A stretch of 64,000 nucleotides of DNA from Acinetobacter gandensis (GCF_001678755.1 NZ_LZDS01000012.1:1-64000), one strand, 5' to 3'; shown: positions 36,131 to 45,436, counted from the stretch's first letter. Program-made: numbers and translations. The notes: generated by a model from the sequence alone, not told the origin.

Positions 36131-37210
36131 TTATTCAGAGGATTCACTCGTAGTTGCTGTGCTTGCTCCATCTGCATCGCCACCAAATAAATCATCCAAC
36201 TCTGAACTGTCTGAAGATTCATCCCAGAATGATTCCATACCATCATCTCCAGTACGTACACCTGTGTGCTCGGTCCAGTAGCGATCAGATATCCCTTTCA
36301 CCATACTTTCAGCCATACTATCAATCAGTTTAAATTGTGGATTGACAGGCTTTTCATCTGAACGTGCTTTTGCAAAGGTACGTAATGCATCACGAATTTT
36401 GGCATCATCACCACTGGCTTGTGCTGCAACAGCATAGAGTGCATGTGATAAACGCACGCCTTTTTGCTCACCAATCTGAGTCGATTGTTTTAAGGTTTGA
36501 TATGGATCAGGTTTGCCATCACCCGCACCTGGTAATAAGGTCCAAATGACCGCACGTGTCGCATTTGGTGCACCCCAGAATTTTTCATTGTTTAGGCAAA
36601 CCATGCCACGCTCAACGATCGCAGCAATATCTTTCGGCACGTTTACTGCGCCACCAGAATTAATATCGTTGGTCATTGACTGCAAACCGCTCAACATACC
36701 GAGCATGTAAACGGTTTGATCAATATCGCTGTTCATTTTTGGGCAACCTTCGCCCAATTCTTTCTTATATTTTTTTTCGTAACGATCTTGGAAAAGCTTA
36801 TAGCCTGTGTATTGACGCTGTGCAGCGAGTGCAGCCCAACGCTTTTGTTCAACACGGGCATCTTGTGCTTCAGCCACTTGGTTTGACTTCGATGCACGTA
36901 GATAACGCAACTCAGCTTCTAATGCTTTTTGTTCGGCACAAATCCCTGCTGCGGAATACATTAAAACTGCAACACGCGTTGGATCTGCCCCCATATCTTT
37001 GGTCGCCATAATGGCTGGGGTTAATGATGTTCCGCTATTACACACCATTTCAGCATCTTCCATCGCTAGAATCGGCGGAACAATATGCTTTTCGGTAAAT
37101 CCAAGTGCAACGTTGGCACCCGTTTTCACAACCTGTGAACAACCCGCTAATAATGTACTTGTTATTGCTATAACTGCCACACCCTGGCATATTTTTTGGA
37201 CGCTCGACAT
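36131..37210 (-). CDS. Hypothetical helical lipoprotein
   Basis: A 359-residue predicted lipoprotein. The signal sequence ends in lipobox LLAG-C with C24. The body is helical with a likely coiled coil (about 90-135: AEQKALEAELRYLRA... KRWAALAAQRQ). A Ser/Asp/Glu-rich acidic tail closes it (DESSDSSELDDLFGGDAD). ATG 37210 is chosen (AGGACAGGAA immediately upstream); the frame extends 63 codons further but this is unlikely coding. Function unknown. It does not end in the GlyGly-CTERM pattern expected of a rhombosortase substrate. Confidence 0.75.
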   Translation of the reverse strand: MSSVQKICQGVAVIAITSTLLAGCSQVVKTGANVALGFTEKHIVPPILAMEDAEMVCNSGTSLTPAIMATKDMGADPTRVAVLMYSAAGICAEQKALEAELRYLRASKSNQVAEAQDARVEQKRWAALAAQRQYTGYKLFQDRYEKKYKKELGEGCPKMNSDIDQTVYMLGMLSGLQSMTNDINSGGAVNVPKDIAAIVERGMVCLNNEKFWGAPNATRAVIWTLLPGAGDGKPDPYQTLKQSTQIGEQKGVRLSHALYAVAAQASGDDAKIRDALRTFAKARSDEKPVNPQFKLIDSMAESMVKGISDRYWTEHTGVRTGDDGMESFWDESSDSSELDDLFGGDADGASTATTSESSE

Positions 37211-37368
37211 TTTCCTGTCCTCTATAATTGTGTTTATGTCCATCTCGACAAACATATCAGAAGCAAAAAGTGAATTAAAGAGTATTTGCTCTAATTTGAG
37301 TGACACACTCTGCCATGTTTCAAAATCGAAGCAATTGACTGTTTTTTTAGAAATACCAAATTTTGGGC

Positions 37369-37408
37369 AAAAAAAAGTAGCATAGCGACGGTTCGGCACA
37401 TGCTACTT
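37369..37408 (-). terminator. Terminator after the 33-aa protein gene
   Basis: Minus strand: AGTAGCAT, a 16-nt loop, ATGCTACT, then 7 T. The stem is perfect over 8 bp. It lies 26 bp after the small gene's stop and about 160 bp before the lipoprotein start. Confidence 0.85.
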
Positions 37409-37433
37409 ATTAACTGTGAAAGCGTTGTATCGC

Positions 37434-37535
37434 TTATTTTTGGGTTAACTGTTCCTTCAGCACTGTTCCTAGTCGTCCAACAACAATCGCTAACACAATT
37501 GCTATCACCAGAAACATCCAAGTAGGCATCATCAT
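37434..37535 (-). CDS. 33-aa single-pass membrane protein
   Basis: ATG 37535 to TAA 37434, product MMMPTWMFLVIAIVLAIVV followed by a Gly-Arg turn and a charged end (LKEQLTQK). One membrane helix spans residues 6-19. GAGGA lies 7 nt before the first ATG; three successive ATG codons could be used (37535, 37532, 37529). A perfect terminator follows after 26 bp, so it forms its own transcription unit. Not recognised as any known small protein. Confidence 0.65.
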   Translation of the reverse strand: MMMPTWMFLVIAIVLAIVVGRLGTVLKEQLTQK

Positions 37536-37601
37536 GATGTTTTCCTCAATACGCTGTGGGTAAAGCTAATATAGCTGTAGAAATATTCGGCAGGCGTTTA
37601 A

Positions 37602-37614
37602 ATTGTCTGACAAT
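37602..37614. repeat. TTGTC/GACAA dyad 1
   Basis: ATTGTC-T-GACAAT, a perfect 6-1-6 inverted repeat, about 67 bp upstream of the 33-aa gene's start codon. It is one of several TTGTCTRACAA-type sites in the window. Confidence 0.6.
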
Positions 37615-37626
37615 CTAAATATTTTA

Positions 37627-37662
37627 CCAATTGTTTGTCATTTTGTTAGACAAAACAATTGG
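37627..37662. repeat. Large inverted repeat with TTGTC/GACAA core
   Basis: CCAATTGTTTGTC (37627-37639) pairs with GACAAAACAATTGG (37649-37662) with one bulge and a 9-nt loop. No T-run follows directly. It may be a transcript end for the ygfX-sdhE unit (68 bp downstream of the ygfX-like stop) or an operator. Confidence 0.5.
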
Positions 37663-37729
37663 CAAATAGAATTAAGAATTTGTTTTTTAATGTTTTTTAT
37701 TTTCAATTATTTTGAAGCGTGTCTAACAA

Positions 37730-38116
37730 TCAGAGCATTTTTGCCAATACTTTGAGTGATTTCCACTGTTTGAATGGGAGCTGATCTCGCCAAATAATGA
37801 TGGGTTTGGCACGTGCATGTAAGAAATACACAACGATATAGGCTTGGTGATCTAGAATATGACTGATTTGCACACGCTGCACTGGACGGTTAATTAACTG
37901 CAAATTCCAGTCGCTACCATCCAAGTATTCCAAAGATGTAATTTTTAAAGTCTTACGGAAAAAAAGCACATACACAACCAAGCCGAGCATAAAACAAATC
38001 GCCCAAAGTACGACAGGTAAAAGCTGGTATAGAAGTGTCATTAAAACTGCGAAAATAAAAAACTGAAACGCATGTGACAAAAAACTGCGTTTCAGTTTGA
38101 AGTGCCGATTATCCAT
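37730..38116 (-). CDS. YgfX/CptA-like membrane protein
   Basis: A 128-residue protein with two adjacent membrane helices (about 15-52), a beta-rich soluble C-terminus and a final Trp/Lys helix (LPFKQWKSLKVLAKML). The layout matches E. coli YgfX, which is encoded next to sdhE as here. Its start codon lies within the end of sdhE (8-nt overlap), indicating translational coupling. The YgfX assignment rests on position and topology more than on identity. Confidence 0.7.
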   Translation of the reverse strand: MDNRHFKLKRSFLSHAFQFFIFAVLMTLLYQLLPVVLWAICFMLGLVVYVLFFRKTLKITSLEYLDGSDWNLQLINRPVQRVQISHILDHQAYIVVYFLHARAKPIIIWRDQLPFKQWKSLKVLAKML

Positions 38117-38366
38117 GTACGTAATGTTTTAGCTTATGAATAAAAGTTTTTAATTCTGGACGTGGAGGTTCACTCACTTCCATAAACCAATCCAATAGAT
38201 CTGGATCTTCTGCAGCAACCAATTCAGCAAACATTTCTTTTTCAGCTGGATCTGCTTGCAAATAGTAGCCTTTTACATAGGGATCAAAATAAACATCAAT
38301 CTCTTTTAAGCCACGACGCGCACGGTAAATCACCTTGCGTTCTTCTAAGCTGATTTCATCAGTCAT
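38109..38366 (-). CDS. sdhE: FAD assembly factor SdhE
   Basis: An 85-residue helical protein that promotes covalent flavinylation of succinate dehydrogenase SdhA (cytoplasm). The conserved RGLKEIDVYFDPYV segment holds the family RG-xx-E-x-D pattern, and EDPDLLDWFM is the second conserved helix. GGGGA lies 6 nt before ATG 38366. It overlaps the ygfX-like gene by 8 nt. Confidence 0.9.
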   Translation of the reverse strand: MTDEISLEERKVIYRARRGLKEIDVYFDPYVKGYYLQADPAEKEMFAELVAAEDPDLLDWFMEVSEPPRPELKTFIHKLKHYVHG

Positions 38367-38546
38367 AGTATTCCCCAATCTTAGAACTTGCTTAGTTTAC
38401 CTTATCCTCTTCAATTTGGTTGCACGTTTTCATTAAATTGACCAAATCCTTCAGCAAATTTAAGCCTTTTGAATATTCTGCACATTGCAGCACAGTAGTC
38501 ATTCTTATACTTTGAAACAAAGAAAGAAAAACACAGGAAAACAATC

Positions 38547-39719
38547 ATGCAATCCGGAGCCATTCGCCCAATCAATAATATGCTGCCACGTCAATTATTT
38601 AACGCTGAGCATGAAGCTTTCCGTGAAACGGTACGTAAGTTTTACGAAAAAGAAGTGGTTCCCAATATAGAAAAATACGAGTCTCAACAGCATGTGGATC
38701 GTGATTTATGGAATAAGGCTGGTGCCATGGGGTTGCTCTGCCCCACTATGCCAGAAGCCTATGGTGGTTATGGTGTTGATCGCCTTTACAGCATGATCTT
38801 AATTGAAGAACAAGCATATGCCATGGACTCATCCACTGGTTTTTCCTTGCATTCAGATATTGTAGCTAACTACATCAACAACTTCGGCAATGAAGAGCAA
38901 AAATTACATTGGTTACCTAAAATGGCTTCAGGTGAAGTCGTGACTGCCATTGCCATGACCGAACCCGGTACAGGCTCTGACCTCCAAGCAGTCAGAACCA
39001 CAGCCGTCAGTGATGGAGATGATTTCATTATTAATGGTTCAAAAATTTTCATCACCAATGGTTACTTATGTGACATGGCAATCGTCGTATGTAAAACGGG
39101 CAGCAGTGAAAAAGGTTCAGCAAATTTATCCCTAATTATGGTTGAAGCTGATCGTGCTGGGTTTAGTAAAGGCAAGCCATTAAATAAAATAGGAATGAAA
39201 GGACAAGATACCTGTGAGTTATTTTTCGATAACCTGCGTGTGCCAAAAACAAATTTACTCGGCATGGAAGGCATGGGCTTTATGATGCTGATGAAGGAAT
39301 TAGCTTGGGAGCGGATGTTAGTTGCGATTATCTGCCAAGCAGGTGCTGAAGCAGCCTTTGCGCATACAGTCCAATACACTAAAGAACGTAAAGCTTTTGG
39401 CAAAACTGTATCCAGCTTTCAAAATACACGCTTTAAATTGGCTGAACTGCGTACTGAAATTGACTTCTGTCGTGCTTATTTAGATCGCTGTATGGAATTG
39501 CAACTGACAGAAAGTCTAGGTATTGATGCCGCAGCAGCTGCAAAATATAAAATTTCCGAAATGTTCTCCAAAGTAGTTGATGAATGCCTACAGTTACACG
39601 GCGGCTACGGCTATATGTTGGAATATCCAATTGCACGAGCTTATATAGATAACCGTGCGAATCGCATATATGCAGGAACCAATGAAATTATGAAAGAATT
39701 AATATCACGCTCCTTATAA
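38547..39719 (+). CDS. Acyl-CoA dehydrogenase
   Basis: A 390-residue FAD flavoenzyme of fatty-acid beta-oxidation or related acyl-CoA catabolism. The conserved blocks AMTEPGTGSDLQAVRTTA and ITNG bind FAD, QLHGGYGYM lies near 350, and the C-terminal RIYAGTNEIMKELI region carries the family signature. The substrate chain length cannot be read. AGGAAAA lies upstream of the ATG. It lies in the same region as almA, consistent with use of alkane-derived acids. Confidence 0.92.
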   Translation: MQSGAIRPINNMLPRQLFNAEHEAFRETVRKFYEKEVVPNIEKYESQQHVDRDLWNKAGAMGLLCPTMPEAYGGYGVDRLYSMILIEEQAYAMDSSTGFSLHSDIVANYINNFGNEEQKLHWLPKMASGEVVTAIAMTEPGTGSDLQAVRTTAVSDGDDFIINGSKIFITNGYLCDMAIVVCKTGSSEKGSANLSLIMVEADRAGFSKGKPLNKIGMKGQDTCELFFDNLRVPKTNLLGMEGMGFMMLMKELAWERMLVAIICQAGAEAAFAHTVQYTKERKAFGKTVSSFQNTRFKLAELRTEIDFCRAYLDRCMELQLTESLGIDAAAAAKYKISEMFSKVVDECLQLHGGYGYMLEYPIARAYIDNRANRIYAGTNEIMKELISRSL

Positions 39720-39737
39720 TTTTTATTTTGTTGATCA

Positions 39738-39770
39738 AAATAAAAGCCCATTCTATGATGGGCTTTTATT
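39738..39770. terminator. Bidirectional terminator
   Basis: AAAAGCCCAT-tctatg-ATGGGCTTTT, flanked by A/T runs, between the convergent acyl-CoA dehydrogenase and hydrolase genes. Confidence 0.88.
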
Positions 39771-40558
39771 TATGGCAACGACTGTATAAATTCATCAATT
39801 AAAGCAATAACCAGATCAGGCTGCTCTTTATGTGGCAGATGATGCAAACCTTCTAAAATATGTAACTCAGCATTTGCCTCAATTCCCTCAAAAAGCTGCT
39901 GTGCTTGTGCAGTCGTACCATATTCATCCAACTCACCATGTATGATCAGGGCTGGGCACATCACCTGAGCCAACACCTGACTTAAATTCCAATTGGCAAA
40001 AGTTGGAGATAACCATGTTTCCGTCCATGCATCTAGCACCCATTGAGCTTTATTGGGATGATATTTTTCCAAACGCTCCAATTGCCCTGCTTGTTGAAAC
40101 GTTTTTTTAGCAGTTCGAATGCCAGACAATGTCAATTCTTCAACTTCATATTGCGCGGCAATAGTGATTAAGCCTACACACTGCTTTGGGTACTGTGCAG
40201 CAATTGCTGCAGCCATACCACCACCGACACTATGACCTAAGACCAAAAACTGACTGAACTGAAAATAATCCAATAATGCTTTAAAAGTCGTAGTCGCCTC
40301 AGTAAATACAAAATCATTTGATAAATTTTGTTCACAAACATCAGACAGACCAAAGCCCAAGCGATCATAAGCAATGACTTGGCGGCCAGTTTGTACGGCC
40401 AATTGTTTTGGAAAATCACGCCAGAGAGTGACACTGCCTAAAGAGTCATGTAAAAGAATGATTGGACAAGCATTTGATCCACCCAATTTATGCCAAGATT
40501 GAGCAAAGATCCGATGTTTACCAATATTAAAAAGATGCGTTTGTGTGTTGATATCCAT
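39770..40558 (-). CDS. Alpha/beta hydrolase
   Basis: A 262-residue hydrolase of the alpha/beta fold. The nucleophile elbow is GHSVGGG; the oxyanion segment is LLHDSLGSVTLWRDFP; the acid appears in HGELDEYG and the catalytic His in LEGLHHLPHKEQP. The substrate is unknown (esterase or lipase-like). I place the start at ATG 40558; an in-frame GTG lies 9 nt upstream. The gene follows almA on the same strand but a terminator separates them. Confidence 0.87.
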   Translation of the reverse strand: MDINTQTHLFNIGKHRIFAQSWHKLGGSNACPIILLHDSLGSVTLWRDFPKQLAVQTGRQVIAYDRLGFGLSDVCEQNLSNDFVFTEATTTFKALLDYFQFSQFLVLGHSVGGGMAAAIAAQYPKQCVGLITIAAQYEVEELTLSGIRTAKKTFQQAGQLERLEKYHPNKAQWVLDAWTETWLSPTFANWNLSQVLAQVMCPALIIHGELDEYGTTAQAQQLFEGIEANAELHILEGLHHLPHKEQPDLVIALIDEFIQSLP

Positions 40559-40642
40559 ATTGAGCACAAATACTTTATTTATTATTCATCTCATCATGTA
40601 CAGACAAATCGATTAGCTCAAGCTTTAGAACCTTAAGGTCAT

Positions 40643-40670
40643 AAAAAAGGAGCATTACAGCTCCTTTTTT
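40643..40670 (-). terminator. almA terminator
   Basis: AAAAAAGGAGC-attaca-GCTCCTTTTTT, 17 bp after the almA stop. It is symmetrical and could act in both directions. Confidence 0.9.
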
Positions 40671-40686
40671 CAATCCATGTGTCTCA

Positions 40687-42177
40687 TTAAGAGACTAAAC
40701 GCGGCTTAACATTTGCTGCACTGCTTTTTTTTTCAAACTTTAATACACCATCATCAAAAGAAGCTTGTTTAAGCTCTTTCCGATCAGCTAAATAATTATT
40801 GCTTACTTTCCAAGGTGCGTGTTTGCCTTGTTTAGGCATAACATCTGCAGCACGTGCAATGTAACCTGAGCTTAAGCTCCCCATAACAGTATCTTCCATC
40901 AGCTCTGTAGCATCACCCTGAGGAATCACCTGATCATAGCCATTTTTGTCCATATGATTAATAAGCTTGCAGATATATTCAGATGCAATATCCACTTTAA
41001 GCGTCCATGATGCATTGATGTAACCAATAATCATTGCCATATTTGGAACATCACTCACCATCACACCACGGTAAAGCATATGTTGTGAAGTATTCAAGGG
41101 TTGACCATCAATTGTCGCTTTGATACCACCCAAAATCTGGATATTCAAACCCGTTGCAGACACAATAATATCCGCATCTAAGTGTTTACCAGACTTCAAC
41201 TGAATACCAGTTTTAGTGAACTTTTCAATTTGATCCGTTTCAACAGAAGCACGGCCTTCGCGTAAGATTTTAAATAAATCGCCATCAGGAACCACACATA
41301 AACGCTGATCCCAAGGATTATAATCCGGGGTAAAGTGTTTCATATCCACTTTACCTTTCAACTGCATTTCAATCGACTTTAATAAGAACTTACGCAACAG
41401 CTTCGGTTGCTTTTGTGCAACTGCATACACAGCACGCTGCACACCTATATTGCGTGCACGTGTGAGTTTGTAAGCAACATCTTCTGGTAAAACTTTACGC
41501 ATCTTATCGTAAATCATATCTACAGATGGAATGGATGCAATATAGGTTGGTGAGCGTTGTAACATTGTCACATGCCCTGCTCCACCTTTTGCCATCGCAG
41601 GTACAAGGGTAATTGCTGTAGCACCACTACCAATAATCACCACTTTTTTGCCTGCGTAATTAAAATTTTCTGGCCAGTGCTGTGGGTGAATGAAAGTCCC
41701 CTTAAAATCGGCTTGGTTCGGAAATTCTGGCTGGAAACCTTGATCATAGTTGTAATAACCCGTACAACCGAAGACAAAATTTGCTACCCAAGTTTGTTGC
41801 TTTTGTTTGTCATCTTCAATCACTACGGACCATTTGTGGCTTTGTGAGTCGTAATTAGCACTAATCACGCGATGTTGAAAATGAATTTTCTGCTTTAGCT
41901 TATATTCATCAATAACTTCAGATAAATAGCCTTTAATTGATGAACCATCAGCGAGTACGCTGGCTTTTTGCCATGGCTTAAAATTAAAGCCAAAAGTAGA
42001 CATATCTGAATCTGAACGAATACCCGGATATTTAAATAAATCCCAAGTACCGCCAAAACTTTCACGACGTTCAATAATCTCAAATGAACGATTTGGACAT
42101 TGCTTAGATAAATGTGCTGCTAAACCTACTCCTGAGATCCCAGCACCGACAATAAGAATATCAACTTGTTTTTCCAT
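40687..42177 (-). CDS. almA: Long-chain alkane monooxygenase AlmA
   Basis: A 496-residue FAD/NADPH flavin monooxygenase. The FAD motif GAGISG is at 11-16, the Baeyer-Villiger fingerprint F-x-G-x3-H-x3-W is exact (FKGTFIHPQHW), and the NADPH motif VVIIGSGATA follows. The sequence agrees closely with my recollection of Acinetobacter AlmA, required for growth on alkanes longer than about C32. A general FMO-type oxidase is the alternative. A dyad covers its promoter region. Confidence 0.88.
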   Translation of the reverse strand: MEKQVDILIVGAGISGVGLAAHLSKQCPNRSFEIIERRESFGGTWDLFKYPGIRSDSDMSTFGFNFKPWQKASVLADGSSIKGYLSEVIDEYKLKQKIHFQHRVISANYDSQSHKWSVVIEDDKQKQQTWVANFVFGCTGYYNYDQGFQPEFPNQADFKGTFIHPQHWPENFNYAGKKVVIIGSGATAITLVPAMAKGGAGHVTMLQRSPTYIASIPSVDMIYDKMRKVLPEDVAYKLTRARNIGVQRAVYAVAQKQPKLLRKFLLKSIEMQLKGKVDMKHFTPDYNPWDQRLCVVPDGDLFKILREGRASVETDQIEKFTKTGIQLKSGKHLDADIIVSATGLNIQILGGIKATIDGQPLNTSQHMLYRGVMVSDVPNMAMIIGYINASWTLKVDIASEYICKLINHMDKNGYDQVIPQGDATELMEDTVMGSLSSGYIARAADVMPKQGKHAPWKVSNNYLADRKELKQASFDDGVLKFEKKSSAANVKPRLVS

Positions 42178-42224
42178 GTTGTTCTTTTAACCTGTTTTAG
42201 ATTTATATTTATTAAAACACATTT

Positions 42225-42244
42225 TTGACAATGCACAATGTCAA
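42225..42244 (-). promoter_or_regulatory. Candidate operator upstream of almA
   Basis: TTGACA and TGTCAA are arms around an 8-nt centre, 48-67 bp before the almA start. On the minus strand the inner arm supplies a -35-like TTGTCA 18 nt before TATAAA. A repressor of the TetR or similar type is possible, but its identity is unknown. Confidence 0.5.
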
Positions 42245-42293
42245 GTTTATAAAAAACCGCTAAAAAATTTATCTTTTCAGGACAAATTAAAAT

Positions 42294-42306
42294 ATTGTCT
42301 AACAAT
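42294..42306. repeat. TTGTCTAACAAT dyad
   Basis: ATTGT-CTA-ACAAT, matching the 37602 dyad. It lies between rplQ's terminator and the almA start, 117 bp upstream of almA. Confidence 0.5.
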
Positions 42307-42322
42307 CAATTTCACCAGACGT

Positions 42323-42353
42323 AAAAAAAGGCCGGTTAAACAACCGACCTTTT
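42323..42353 (-). terminator. Terminator of the alpha operon
   Basis: Minus strand: AAGGTCGGTT-gttt-AACCGGCCTT (one mismatch) followed by 7 T, 30 bp after the rplQ stop codon. Confidence 0.87.
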
Positions 42354-42382
42354 CCGAACAACGTGCGCTGTTCTACACGAAA

Positions 42383-42748
42383 TTAGTTAACTTCGCGATC
42401 TACTAGCTCAACGTAAGCCATCGGTGCAGCATCACCTGCACGGAAGCCCGCTTTAAGAACACGTAGATAACCGCCGTTACGTTCTTTGTAACGAGGGCCA
42501 AGAACGGTAAATAATTTACCTACAGTTGCTGCTGAACGAGTACGAGCAAACGCTAAACGACGGTTTGCTACAGAATCGACTTTAGCTAAAGTGATTAAAG
42601 GCTCAGCAACACGACGTAATTCTTTTGCTTTAGGAACAGTAGTTTTAATTAACTCGTGTTCGAACAAAGAATTAGCCATGTTTTGGAACATCGCTTTACG
42701 ATGACTGCTTGTACGGCCTAATTTCACACCACTATTACGATGACGCAT
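42383..42748 (-). CDS. rplQ: Ribosomal protein bL17
   Basis: A 121-residue 50S protein; [20 protein letters not shown] is the family start. It is the last gene of the alpha operon, 18 bp after rpoA. Confidence 0.98.
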   Translation of the reverse strand: MRHRNSGVKLGRTSSHRKAMFQNMANSLFEHELIKTTVPKAKELRRVAEPLITLAKVDSVANRRLAFARTRSAATVGKLFTVLGPRYKERNGGYLRVLKAGFRAGDAAPMAYVELVDREVN

Positions 42749-42766
42749 GGTGATAGTCCTACTTAA

Positions 42767-43774
42767 TTAACGACTACGATAAGCAAAGCGATCGTCCATG
42801 CGGAGACTAGCTGGTGGCCAGTTCTCTAAACGCATGCCCAATTGCAAGCCTTTCGATGCCAGAACATCTTTGATTTCAGTAAGCGATTTTTTACCTAAGT
42901 TAGGAGTTTTTAACAACTCAACTTCAGTACGCTGCACTAAATCACCGATGTAGTAAATATTTTCTGCTTTCAAACAGTTAGCAGAACGAACAGTAAGCTC
43001 TAGATCATCTACTGGACGAAGCAAAATCGGATCAACTTCTTCACGAGGTTCTTGAGCAACTGGTGCTTGATCTTTCTGAAGGTCAACGAAAATCGCAATT
43101 TGTTGCTGCAAAATTGTTGCAGCTTTGCGGATCGCTTCTTCAGGATCTACAGTACCATTTGTTTCAAGATCAATGATCAATTTATCAAGGTCAGTACGTT
43201 GTTCTACACGAGCATTTTCTACTGTGTAAGAAACACGTTTAATTGGGCTATAAGATGCATCTAATTGTAAACGACCCACTGGGCGAGTTTCGCCTTCAGG
43301 GAAGCGTGAATCAGAAGTCTCATAACCACGACCTTGAGCAACTTTCAGGCGCATTTTTAATGAGCCTGAAGCACTTAATGTGCCGATCAAGTGTTCAGGG
43401 TTAACCACTTCAACATTGTGCGGTAAACGAAGATCAGCGGCTGTTACGTCGCCTGCACCTTGTTTTTCCAATGTCAGATAAGCTTCATTTTGATCGAACA
43501 GCTTAATAGACAATCCTTTTAGGTTCAGCAAGAGCTCGACGATGTCCTGCTGCAAGCCTTCCAAAGTACTGTACTCGTGCTCGACACCTTCAATCTCAAC
43601 TTCAACCACGGCTGCGCCAGGTAAAGAAGACAAAAGGATACGACGTAAAGCATTACCAAGAGTATGACCAAAGCCACGCTCTAATGGTTCTAGAATAACT
43701 TTTGCCGAGGTCCCGCTTGCCGCTTCGACCTTGATCGCTTGCGGAGTTAGAAACTCATTTGCAGTACGCGTCAT
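42767..43774 (-). CDS. rpoA: RNA polymerase alpha subunit
   Basis: A 335-residue subunit that initiates RNA polymerase assembly and contacts UP elements and activators. The N-terminal dimerisation domain ([21 protein letters not shown] near 33-53, shown over two motif halves) and the C-terminal domain ([22 protein letters not shown], also two halves) are complete. It lies between rpsD and rplQ. Confidence 0.98.
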   Translation of the reverse strand: MTRTANEFLTPQAIKVEAASGTSAKVILEPLERGFGHTLGNALRRILLSSLPGAAVVEVEIEGVEHEYSTLEGLQQDIVELLLNLKGLSIKLFDQNEAYLTLEKQGAGDVTAADLRLPHNVEVVNPEHLIGTLSASGSLKMRLKVAQGRGYETSDSRFPEGETRPVGRLQLDASYSPIKRVSYTVENARVEQRTDLDKLIIDLETNGTVDPEEAIRKAATILQQQIAIFVDLQKDQAPVAQEPREEVDPILLRPVDDLELTVRSANCLKAENIYYIGDLVQRTEVELLKTPNLGKKSLTEIKDVLASKGLQLGMRLENWPPASLRMDDRFAYRSR

Positions 43775-43791
43775 TATTGCTACCTCAAGGA

Positions 43792-44418
43792 TTATTTAGA
43801 ATACAATTCTACAATCAAGCTTTCGTTGATTTCAGCAGGTAAATCAGAACGATCTGGTGCAGCTTTAAACGTACCTTCAAGTTTAGAATGATCAATCTCA
43901 ATCCAAGCAGGAATGCCACGTTGAGTCGCTAATTCAACCGCGTTTTTAATACGCAATTGTTGTTTAGCACCTTCGTGAACTGCAATCACGTCACCCGCTT
44001 TAACTTGGATAGAAGCGATGTTAACGCGACGACCATTTAAAGTGATTGAACGGTGAGATACAAGCTGACGAGCTTCTGCACGTGTAGAACCAAAACCCAT
44101 GCGATAAACAACGTTATCTAGGCGGCTTTCAAGAAGTTTCAACAAGTTTTCACCTGTTGCGCCTTTAACACGAGCAGCTTCTTTATAGTAATTACTAAAT
44201 TGACGTTCTAAAACACCGTACATACGACGTACTTTTTGTTTTTCACGTAATTGTAGTGAGTACTCAGATTGTTTGCTACCACGAGCCCCGCCATGTTGGC
44301 CAGGAGCTTTAGCATGTTTTTTTGTCTTAACATCAAACGGTTTAACGCCTGATTTAAGTTGCAGGTCTGTCCCTTCGCGGCGAGAGAGTTTGCATTTTGG
44401 ACCAATATAACGAGCCAT
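43792..44418 (-). CDS. rpsD: Ribosomal protein uS4
   Basis: A 208-residue primary 16S rRNA-binding protein. The start [15 protein letters not shown] and the S4 RNA-binding domain ([19 protein letters not shown]) are present. In E. coli this protein represses the alpha operon through a leader pseudoknot; the leader here (45194-45299) is structured too. Confidence 0.98.
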   Translation of the reverse strand: MARYIGPKCKLSRREGTDLQLKSGVKPFDVKTKKHAKAPGQHGGARGSKQSEYSLQLREKQKVRRMYGVLERQFSNYYKEAARVKGATGENLLKLLESRLDNVVYRMGFGSTRAEARQLVSHRSITLNGRRVNIASIQVKAGDVIAVHEGAKQQLRIKNAVELATQRGIPAWIEIDHSKLEGTFKAAPDRSDLPAEINESLIVELYSK

Positions 44419-44430
44419 GAATGTTTCTCC

Positions 44431-44817
44431 TTACACGCGACGTTTTTTAGGTGGACGGCAACCGTTGTGCGGAATTGGCGTCACATCGGTAATGCTGTTA
44501 ATTTTATAACCCACTGCACCTAAAGCACGAACCGCAGACTCACGACCAGGACCAGGACCTTTTACAAGGACGTCCAAGTTTTTCAAACCGTAATCTAAAG
44601 CAGCTTTACCAGCAACTTCAGCAGCTACCTGAGCAGCAAACGGAGTTGATTTACGTGATCCACGGAAGCCTTGTCCACCAGAGGTAGCCCAAGCCAGTGC
44701 ATTACCTTGACGATCGGTAATAGTCACAATGGTGTTATTAAAAGAAGCGTGAATGTGTGCAACACCTTCAGAGACGGTACGAGTGACCTTCTTGCGTGTG
44801 CGAGTATCTTTAGCCAT
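44431..44817 (-). CDS. rpsK: Ribosomal protein uS11
   Basis: A 128-residue platform protein of the 30S subunit with the C-terminal signature [18 protein letters not shown]. It follows rpsM by 19 bp. Confidence 0.98.
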
Positions 44818-44836
44818 CTTTTAGCTTCCAGAAATC

Positions 44837-45193
44837 TTATTTCTTAATTGGTTTGCGCGGACCTTTACGGGTACGTGCGTTAGTTTTGGTGCGTTGACCG
44901 CGGACAGGCAAGCTGCGACGATGACGAAGACCGCGGTAGCAGCCTAGATCCATTAAACGTTTAATGTTCATGGAAATTTCGCGACGTAAATCACCTTCGG
45001 TCGGAACCTTAGTAATTTCTGCACGAATCGCATCAAGCTGAGCGTCATCTAGTTCACGAATCTTAGTAGTTGGTGCAATACCTACAGCAGCTAAAATAGC
45101 TTTTGCAGTGTGGCGACCAATACCAAAGATATACGTTAGAGAGATAACAGCATGCTTGTTATCCGGAATGTTTACACCGGCAATACGAGCCAT
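44837..45193 (-). CDS. rpsM: Ribosomal protein uS13
   Basis: A 118-residue 30S head protein. [19 protein letters not shown] is the family start, and the basic end is [17 protein letters not shown]. It is first gene of the alpha operon, 106 bp downstream of rpmJ. Confidence 0.98.
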   Translation of the reverse strand: MARIAGVNIPDNKHAVISLTYIFGIGRHTAKAILAAVGIAPTTKIRELDDAQLDAIRAEITKVPTEGDLRREISMNIKRLMDLGCYRGLRHRRSLPVRGQRTKTNARTRKGPRKPIKK

Positions 45194-45228
45194 TCAATTT
45201 TCTCCAAAAAGGCAGTTAAGATAATCAA

Positions 45229-45254
45229 CCGCCCGACAAAATCTTGAGGGGCGG
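45229..45254 (-). promoter_or_regulatory. Hairpin in the alpha-operon leader
   Basis: On the minus strand CCGCCC and GGGCGG pair around a 14-nt loop, about 36 bp before the rpsM start. In E. coli S4 binds a pseudoknot at this place; whether this element is the equivalent is inference. Confidence 0.5.
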
Positions 45255-45299
45255 ATAATAACCTAATTAGCCTACTGAAATCAACAGGTCTTGATCAGA

Positions 45300-45416
45300 T
45301 TAACCTTGACGCTGCTTATGACGAGGTTCTGCGCTGCAAATTACGCGAATAACCCCATTACGACGGATAACTTTACAGCTACCACAAATTTTCTTTACAG
45401 AAGCTTGAACTTTCAT
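45300..45416 (-). CDS. rpmJ: Ribosomal protein bL36
   Basis: A 38-residue protein, [19 protein letters not shown] start. It keeps the zinc ligands C11, C14, C27 and H33, so it is the zinc-binding (C+) form. It lies between secY and rpsM, as in E. coli. Confidence 0.96.
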
Positions 45417-45436
45417 AATGAAATCTCTAAGTGCGC

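Noticed and set aside
36131..36170. Acidic lipoprotein tail considered as a GlyGly-CTERM sorting signal
   Set aside because: There is a GG pair, but no following hydrophobic helix and basic end, so it does not fit the sorting signal.
37291..37521. Minus-strand 76-codon frame
   Set aside because: Overlaps the 33-aa gene in another frame and runs through its terminator; composition is not protein-like.
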